Shown here in pieces: positions 41,082 to 45,464 of a DNA stretch of 45,464 bases. Position numbers and translations under genes: made by a program. The DNA comes from UBA11524 sp965646445. Its GTDB lineage: Bacteria; Bacillota; Clostridia; Christensenellales; Aristaeellaceae. The notes beneath the pieces are model-generated. The model did no database searches. It saw only the letters and a list, made by a program, of their open reading frames with translations, and had not been told where the DNA came from. The DNA lies in contig CBFFZW010000031.1 of assembly GCA_965646445.1 (NCBI GenBank), positions 1 to 45,464 on the forward strand, in the 5' to 3' direction. Position 1 is the first letter of the stretch; each line of letters opens with the position of its first letter.

Positions 41082-42178
41082 GCCTTGGCCTCCTGGAAAA
41101 TCCAGCGGTTCTGCACCCGGTAGCTCAGAAAATACAAGAACGTGTCGATGATGAGCTTGGACAGATTGTCGAGGGCCTTGGGCATCCCCAGGAGGCTGAG
41201 CAGCGCCACTCCCAGCCAGCTGAGCAGCAGCAGCGCCACGCACAGCGCCGCGTACTTCAGCGCGGCCGACCGCGTGTCCTGCTTGAAGCGGAAGACCAGG
41301 CTGCGGTTCATCAGGAAGTTGCAGGGGGCGGAGATCAGCCGCGCCGTGACGGTGCTGACCAGCTGGATGACGTTCAGCGCCCAGCCCACGTTGGCCAGCA
41401 CGAGGTGTTCCATCACCGCGAAGGCCCCCTGGTCGATGAGGAAAGAGGCCAGGGACGCGCCCATGAAGCGGATGAAGCTGCCCAGAATCACCCGGTAAAT
41501 GCGGATGCTGTCCCGAACGGGGTGAAAATGGGAGCCCTCGTTGTTGTTCTCGTACACGGTCTCGATGGTCAGGGGCAGCATGGGGATGCCGGCCCGGGCG
41601 CAGGCGATCAGCACGTTCATCTCGTACTCGTAGCGCTCACCGTCAATGTCCAGCATGAAGGGCAGCTCCTCCCGGCGGAAGGCGCGCAGGCCCGTCTGCG
41701 TGTCCTGCAGGTACTGGCCGTACAGGGCCCAGAACACCAGGGAGGTGGTCTTGTTGCCGTAGCGGGAGCGGGGCGGCACATGGGGCTGGCTGAAGTCCCG
41801 GCTGCCCAGGTACAGGGCGCGCTTGCCCTGGGCCAGGGCTTCCGCCAGACGCCAGCAGTCCTCCACGGTGTGCTGACCGTCGGCGTCGGCGGTGATGACG
41901 CCCGTGGCGTCCGGCAGATGATCGCGGATCCAGGCATAGCCGGTCTTGAGGGCGACGCCCTTGCCGTGGTTCACGTCATGGTGCAGCACGGTGACGCCCG
42001 GCATGGCGCCAAGCTGTTCAAAGATGGGCTGGGCTTTTTCGGAGGAGCCGTCATCCACCACCACCAGCCGGGTGAAGCCCCGGGCCATCAGCGCCGCCGC
42101 GTAATCGGGCAGGCGATGATCGGGCTCCAGGGAGGGGATCAGAATCACAGCGCTGCTGGGATTCGGCGTCATGAACAA
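41078..42178 (-). CDS. GT2 glycosyltransferase fused to a GtrA-like membrane domain
   Basis: 366 residues. The GT-A domain (about 1-225) starts AVILIPSLEPDHRLPDYA, with VVVDDGSS, HGKGVALKTGYAW and the metal motif ITADADGQH, like dolichol-phosphate mannose synthases. Four spans follow (about 235-360) in GtrA style, ending YFLSYRVQNRWIF. Such fusions charge an undecaprenyl-phosphate carrier with a sugar and flip it outward for GT-C enzymes. TTG 42178 has AAAGGA at a 6-base spacing; ATG 42172 is two codons on. It is coupled to the 51-aa gene. Confidence 0.9.
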   Translation of the reverse strand: MFMTPNPSSAVILIPSLEPDHRLPDYAAALMARGFTRLVVVDDGSSEKAQPIFEQLGAMPGVTVLHHDVNHGKGVALKTGYAWIRDHLPDATGVITADADGQHTVEDCWRLAEALAQGKRALYLGSRDFSQPHVPPRSRYGNKTTSLVFWALYGQYLQDTQTGLRAFRREELPFMLDIDGERYEYEMNVLIACARAGIPMLPLTIETVYENNNEGSHFHPVRDSIRIYRVILGSFIRFMGASLASFLIDQGAFAVMEHLVLANVGWALNVIQLVSTVTARLISAPCNFLMNRSLVFRFKQDTRSAALKYAALCVALLLLSWLGVALLSLLGMPKALDNLSKLIIDTFLYFLSYRVQNRWIFQEAKA

Positions 42179-42210
42179 TCACGGTCCTTTCATTGGTAAG
42201 GGTGCCATGG

Positions 42211-43725
42211 CTATTGAAGCTCCGTGTCCAGGTAGTCCAGGAACAGTGCGGACACATCCATCCCGGCGGCCTGGGAGGCCAGGGCTTCCAGGTCGGCCCG
42301 GGTGGCCACGGTGTAGCGGCAGCGCGCCAGGTAGGCTTGCAGGAGGCTGTCCATGCCTTCCTTGCCCAGGAGCTTTTCCAGCGCCGTGAACAGCGCCGCG
42401 CCGCGATGATAGACCACCAGGGTGTATTCGCTCAGGTCGGCAAAATAGTCGATGGGGCTGCCGGGGGTCACGCCCCGGGGGACGGTAACCTGCAGCGCCG
42501 CCTCCACCCGCTGGTAAACGGCGGCCTCCCGGGCGGCCTCACCCTCGGTGGCGCCGATGTAGTCCAGCACGGCGTATTCGCACAGGGCTTCATCCTGCCA
42601 GGGCTGCCGGAAGCCGTCCGAGCCCACCATCACGCCCCACCACTGATGGGCCGTCTCATGGGCGACGGTGTATGCCAGCTCCTGCCCGGTCAGGTCGGAG
42701 GCGATCATGGCCAGCCGGGGATATTCCATGCCGCCGTAGGGGAAGTCCACCTCGCACAAGGTCAGCGTCGGGTAGACGTAGGGGCCGTAGGGGGCCGTAT
42801 AGCAGTTCAGGGCCTGGACAGCGTATTCCGCCATCTGCCGGGCCCTGGCCTCGGTACGGGCGAAGGCGGCGACCATGGTATCGCCGGCCATGCGCCGGGC
42901 CGTATGCCACTGGTCGGAAATCACCAGGGCGAAATCCCGGACGCCGTGGGCCGTCATGGTCTGGACGGCGCTGTCGTTGCCTTCGACCGTTTCGGCATAG
43001 CCAGTGGCGGCGGCCCGGTAGCCCTTGGGCATGGTCAGCCGAACCGTCCAGTTGGCGCACTCGCTGATGAAGGGATCGCCGATGCCATGATAGGCGTCGG
43101 TGCGGCATTCACCTTCCACCCAGGGGACGGCCACGGGGAACACGTTGCCCAGGGTGTAAACGCCGTCATGGCAGCCGAAGCGGCTTTGGCATTGGGGAAT
43201 GTACACATGGTATTGCAGCCGCACGGTGATGACCTCATCCGGCGCCCAGGCCGTCACGGGCAGGACAAGGACGGTGCGGGCGTCGTCCTGCCAGACATAG
43301 CGGACGGCCTCGCCGTTCACGCTTGCGTCATCCATCAGCAGTCCTCCGGTGGAGAAGCGCTCGCCATAGCAGGTGCTGAACAGCTCGTCCGTGGCGGCGG
43401 GGGAGGTCTCCTGGCTCAGGTACGCGCCGGAATAGCTGCGCAGCGTCGCCTCAGTCAGCGTTTGCCCGGTACGGTTGCGCAGCGTCATGGTCTGCGTGGC
43501 GACGAGGGTGCGCGCCGCCGGATCGAAGGCCGCGTCAACGGTGACGGCGTCCATGGCCTCGGCGGCCTGAAGCAGGGCCTCGCTTTCCTCCGGCAGGGCT
43601 GCCGGGGCGGACACGGAGCCCATCAGGCGGAGGATCAGCAGCCCGGCAAGCAGAAGCCCCGCCGTGATGATGACGGCGTACAGCCACGCCTTCCGCCGCT
43701 CCTGTTTGGTCAGACCGTCCTTCAT
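42211..43725 (-). CDS. Membrane-anchored M1-family zinc metallopeptidase
   Basis: 504 residues. One N-terminal span (about 14-34) puts the rest outside. The zinc motif is VAHETAHQWWG (HExxH), and the third ligand Glu is in PWQDEALCEYAVLDYIG. Upstream, YGGMEYPRLAM corresponds to the GAMEN exopeptidase motif of M1 enzymes. The N-terminal domain is beta-rich, as in the family. It is first in the five-gene minus strand operon, 32 bases before the glycosyltransferase. Aminopeptidase action on peptides outside the membrane is likely. Confidence 0.9.
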   Translation of the reverse strand: MKDGLTKQERRKAWLYAVIITAGLLLAGLLILRLMGSVSAPAALPEESEALLQAAEAMDAVTVDAAFDPAARTLVATQTMTLRNRTGQTLTEATLRSYSGAYLSQETSPAATDELFSTCYGERFSTGGLLMDDASVNGEAVRYVWQDDARTVLVLPVTAWAPDEVITVRLQYHVYIPQCQSRFGCHDGVYTLGNVFPVAVPWVEGECRTDAYHGIGDPFISECANWTVRLTMPKGYRAAATGYAETVEGNDSAVQTMTAHGVRDFALVISDQWHTARRMAGDTMVAAFARTEARARQMAEYAVQALNCYTAPYGPYVYPTLTLCEVDFPYGGMEYPRLAMIASDLTGQELAYTVAHETAHQWWGVMVGSDGFRQPWQDEALCEYAVLDYIGATEGEAAREAAVYQRVEAALQVTVPRGVTPGSPIDYFADLSEYTLVVYHRGAALFTALEKLLGKEGMDSLLQAYLARCRYTVATRADLEALASQAAGMDVSALFLDYLDTELQ

Positions 43726-43766
43726 GGGGCGCTCCTTTCAGCGTCATAAGAATCCTCCACCGACCT

Positions 43767-43795
43767 ATTATACAACAATTCCCCGCCGAAGACAA
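43767..43795 (-). promoter_or_regulatory. Promoter of the five-gene envelope operon
   Basis: On the minus strand TTGTCT (43795-43790), 17 bases, perfect TATAAT (43772-43767), about 40 bases before the M1 peptidase start. Confidence 0.75.
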
Positions 43796-43843
43796 CGCTT
43801 CCGGCGGGGCAAAGCCGTCCGCGGCGGAAAATTTACGGTACCG

Positions 43844-44326
43844 TCACATTCGGCAGAGGGAGGCCAGCTGCATGGGAACGCACGCCATCAGGTCGCGGGG
43901 CGACAGAATGATCTGGCACCCGCGCACGCCCGCGCTGACGGACAGGCGATCCAGACCGGCCGCGCTTTCATCCAGATAGGTGGGGAAGGTTTTCTTCATG
44001 CCGATGGGGCTGCAGCCGCCCCGGAGATAGCCTGTGAGGGGCAGCAGATCCTTCTGATGCAGCATGGCGACGCTTTTGTTCCCGCTGGCCCGGGCGACGG
44101 CCTTCAGGTCCAGCTCCTTCTCCACGGGAATGACGCAGACCAGATGGCTTTCCTTATCGCTGGTGAGCACGAGGGTCTTGTAGACCATGGACGCGGGCAG
44201 GCCCGTCTTGGCGGCGATCAGCTTGCCGTCATAGTTGTCGTCCTGCACGTCGTAGGCGACGGTCTCATAGGGGATGCGGTGCGCGTCCAGATAACGCAGG
44301 ACGTTGGTTTTGATGCCTTTGGCCAT
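43844..44326 (-). CDS. ybaK: Cys-tRNA(Pro)/Cys-tRNA(Cys) deacylase YbaK/EbsC
   Basis: 160 residues, the full YbaK domain. It shows MVYKTLVL with the catalytic Lys region, VCVIPVEKELDLKAVARASG, GYLRGGCSPIGMKK (the substrate-loop motif) and SAGVRGCQIILSPRDL. It clears Cys wrongly attached to tRNA-Pro in the cytoplasm. Single gene with its own promoter. GGAGG (44336-44340 region, minus strand) lies before the ATG. Confidence 0.94.
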   Translation of the reverse strand: MAKGIKTNVLRYLDAHRIPYETVAYDVQDDNYDGKLIAAKTGLPASMVYKTLVLTSDKESHLVCVIPVEKELDLKAVARASGNKSVAMLHQKDLLPLTGYLRGGCSPIGMKKTFPTYLDESAAGLDRLSVSAGVRGCQIILSPRDLMACVPMQLASLCRM

Positions 44327-44358
44327 GATGATTGCCTCCTTGCGCGGGCTTCCGTGGC

Positions 44359-44387
44359 ATTATACACCATTCAGGCAAGGTCGGCAA
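44359..44387 (-). promoter_or_regulatory. ybaK promoter
   Basis: On the minus strand TTGCCG (44387-44382), 17 bases, TATAAT (44364-44359). Confidence 0.75.
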
Positions 44388-44442
44388 GGAAGATTTTTCA
44401 TGCCGGACGGATGATTTTCGCCGCGGATGACCATGATAGAAA

Positions 44443-44471
44443 TTGACAGGGCTGTGAAAGCGTTGTACAAT
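44443..44471 (+). promoter_or_regulatory. Promoter of the CofE-like gene
   Basis: Perfect TTGACA (44443-44448), 17 bases, TACAAT (44466-44471). The strongest-looking promoter in the window, 35 bases before the ATG. Confidence 0.85.
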
Positions 44472-44506
44472 GTGGAGACACAGATTCCGTCAAGGAGGCA
44501 CTTGAG

Positions 44507-45247
44507 ATGGGAGATTCTCGCAACCTGGAAGAGCAGCGCCGGGAGGAAAACGGCATCGTTTATTTTGACCGCGGTACCCTGACGGGCCGCAATGGCCGCC
44601 GCTATGACCGCTACGCCATCAAGACCCATTTTGTCGAGGTGGGGGAGGATCAGGCGGAGCTGGTGCGCAAATATGTGCTGCCCATTTCCAGGCCGGGGGA
44701 TGTGCTGGCCTTCGGCGCGAAGGTCATGGCCATGTGTACCCGCAACGTCAAGACCAAGGAGGAAATGAAGCTGGGCTTCTTTGCCAAGTTCATGGCCCGC
44801 TTTGCCGACATCAATTCCACCGGCGTGGGTATGCACGAGCCCTACAAGCTGCAGCTGGTCATTGACATGTGCGGCCTGCCCCGGGTGCTGCTGGCAGCCT
44901 TTGTGTCCGCCGTCACCCGTCCCTTCGGCGTGAAGGGGCTGTTCTACAAGATCTGCGGCAAGGGCGTGGGCGGCATCGACGGCTTCTATTACCGCTCCAG
45001 CTTTGAGCGCTATAAGTCCCTGGGCCTCATCAACCCGCCCAATCCCGTGGAGCTGTGCAACGCCCTGACCAAGGAGACGGGCATACCCACGGTGCTGATG
45101 GACGCCAACGACATTGATCAGAACCAGCTGGGCAAGTGCGACAACTTCCCGCTGACGGATGACGAGATCCAGGATGCCATGGCGGACAACCCCTCCGGCC
45201 AGGGTGATGAGCTGACTCCCCTGATTCTGATCCGCCCGCTGGATTAA
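44507..45247 (+). CDS. CofE-like protein (F420-0:L-glutamate ligase family)
   Basis: 246 residues. The first half fits the F420_ligase fold (YAIKTHFVEVGEDQAELVRKYVLPISRPGDVLAFGAKVMAMCT). The centre has GVKGLFYKICGKGVGGIDG. Towards the end, VLMDANDIDQNQLGKCD matches the conserved D-x-N-D-x-x-x-N segment. True CofE adds glutamate to coenzyme F420 in archaea and actinobacteria. Firmicutes carry related proteins without F420, so the substrate here is probably a different acid; the match is partial. AAGGAGG lies 8-9 bases before the ATG. Single gene. Confidence 0.75.
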   Translation: MGDSRNLEEQRREENGIVYFDRGTLTGRNGRRYDRYAIKTHFVEVGEDQAELVRKYVLPISRPGDVLAFGAKVMAMCTRNVKTKEEMKLGFFAKFMARFADINSTGVGMHEPYKLQLVIDMCGLPRVLLAAFVSAVTRPFGVKGLFYKICGKGVGGIDGFYYRSSFERYKSLGLINPPNPVELCNALTKETGIPTVLMDANDIDQNQLGKCDNFPLTDDEIQDAMADNPSGQGDELTPLILIRPLD

Positions 45248-45257
45248 CAGACATGAT

Positions 45258-45300
45258 AACAACGCCGCCGCGAAAATGACTCGCGGCGGTGTTGTTTTGC
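45258..45300 (+). terminator. Intrinsic terminator after the CofE-like gene
   Basis: AACAACGCCGCCGCGA pairs with TCGCGGCGGTGTTGTT (16 pairs, one G-T) across 7 bases, followed by TTGC. The T-run is short but the stem is very stable. Confidence 0.75.
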
Positions 45301-45464
45301 GGGGGATATTCACAACGGTACCAGTCTCATGTGCAACCAGGTCACGAAGCCATACAGACGAAAACCCCGCCGCCTGCTGGACACTTGCCTGTTCCAATGG
45401 AGGTGGACGACCGCCCCTGCGAGGCGGTCTTAGCTGGTGACTCGATTATAGCCACGCGCAACAT
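45301..45464. other. Unassigned right-hand end
   Basis: 164 bases with no recognised gene. GACCGCC (45409-45415) pairs perfectly with GGCGGTC (45423-45429). On the minus strand a short open frame comes in from the edge (RVAIIESPAKT...) and stops inside, so the tail of an incoming gene or the end of a mobile element is possible. Not assignable from this much sequence. Confidence 0.3.

Overview
The window looks like chromosome from a high-GC, Gram-positive member of the Firmicutes, probably a gut Clostridia-type organism. The evidence is the gene order tuf-rpmG-secE-nusG-rplK-rplA, a class B sortase with a sorting-signal substrate, WhiA/RapZ/HPr neighbours, DUF896 and DUF1292 proteins, and strong AGGAGG ribosome binding sites. 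I cannot name the genus. No tRNA, rRNA, CRISPR array or complete insertion sequence was seen.

Layout. 1-2645: end of tuf, then L33, SecE, NusG, L11 and L1, closed by a terminator; the usual rplJ-rplL-rpoB do not follow. 2646-10112: a cell-surface module. It holds a secreted protein with four CBM9/DOMON-like domains (three coded by exact 684-bp tandem repeats), a wall-anchored protein that shares its second domain, and a class B sortase. 10136-15183: a module flanked by two copies of one hairpin. It has a YhgE-like lipoprotein, an MMPL/RND exporter broken by a 2-nt deletion at its proton-relay Asp codon, and a TetR regulator broken by a nonsense codon, so it seems to be decaying. 15204-15989: a ZIP metal transporter. 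16361-19558: a SWIM/SNF2 helicase.

19686-24433: a CotH kinase with three lamin-tail domains, a DUF4956 membrane protein and a VTC-type polyphosphate polymerase. 24605-27701: murB, rapZ, whiA and a Crh-like HPr that lacks His15 but keeps Ser46; the usual yvcK is missing. 27904-30966: three consecutive M42 aminopeptidases. 31049-37340: a compact + strand run of a GT-C-like membrane protein, a 71-aa protein, a class 3 lipase, a DUF1294 protein, RarA and a Spo0B-type histidine kinase. 37459-37689: a cluster of DnaA boxes between convergent genes.

37818-43725 is mostly minus strand: DUF1292, DUF896, and a five-gene envelope operon (M1 peptidase, GT2-GtrA glycosyltransferase, a 51-aa exported peptide, a NAGPA-type phosphodiester glycosidase, an Lgt-like membrane protein). 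A GNAT acetyltransferase with a cysteine-rich tail lies on the + strand within it. The window ends with YbaK, a CofE-like protein and 165 bases of unassigned sequence.

The best candidates for something new are the sortase-linked surface module with its homogenised repeats, and the DnaA-box cluster that sits where an ordinary oriC is not expected. Most starts were chosen by ribosome binding sites; alternatives are stated where they matter.
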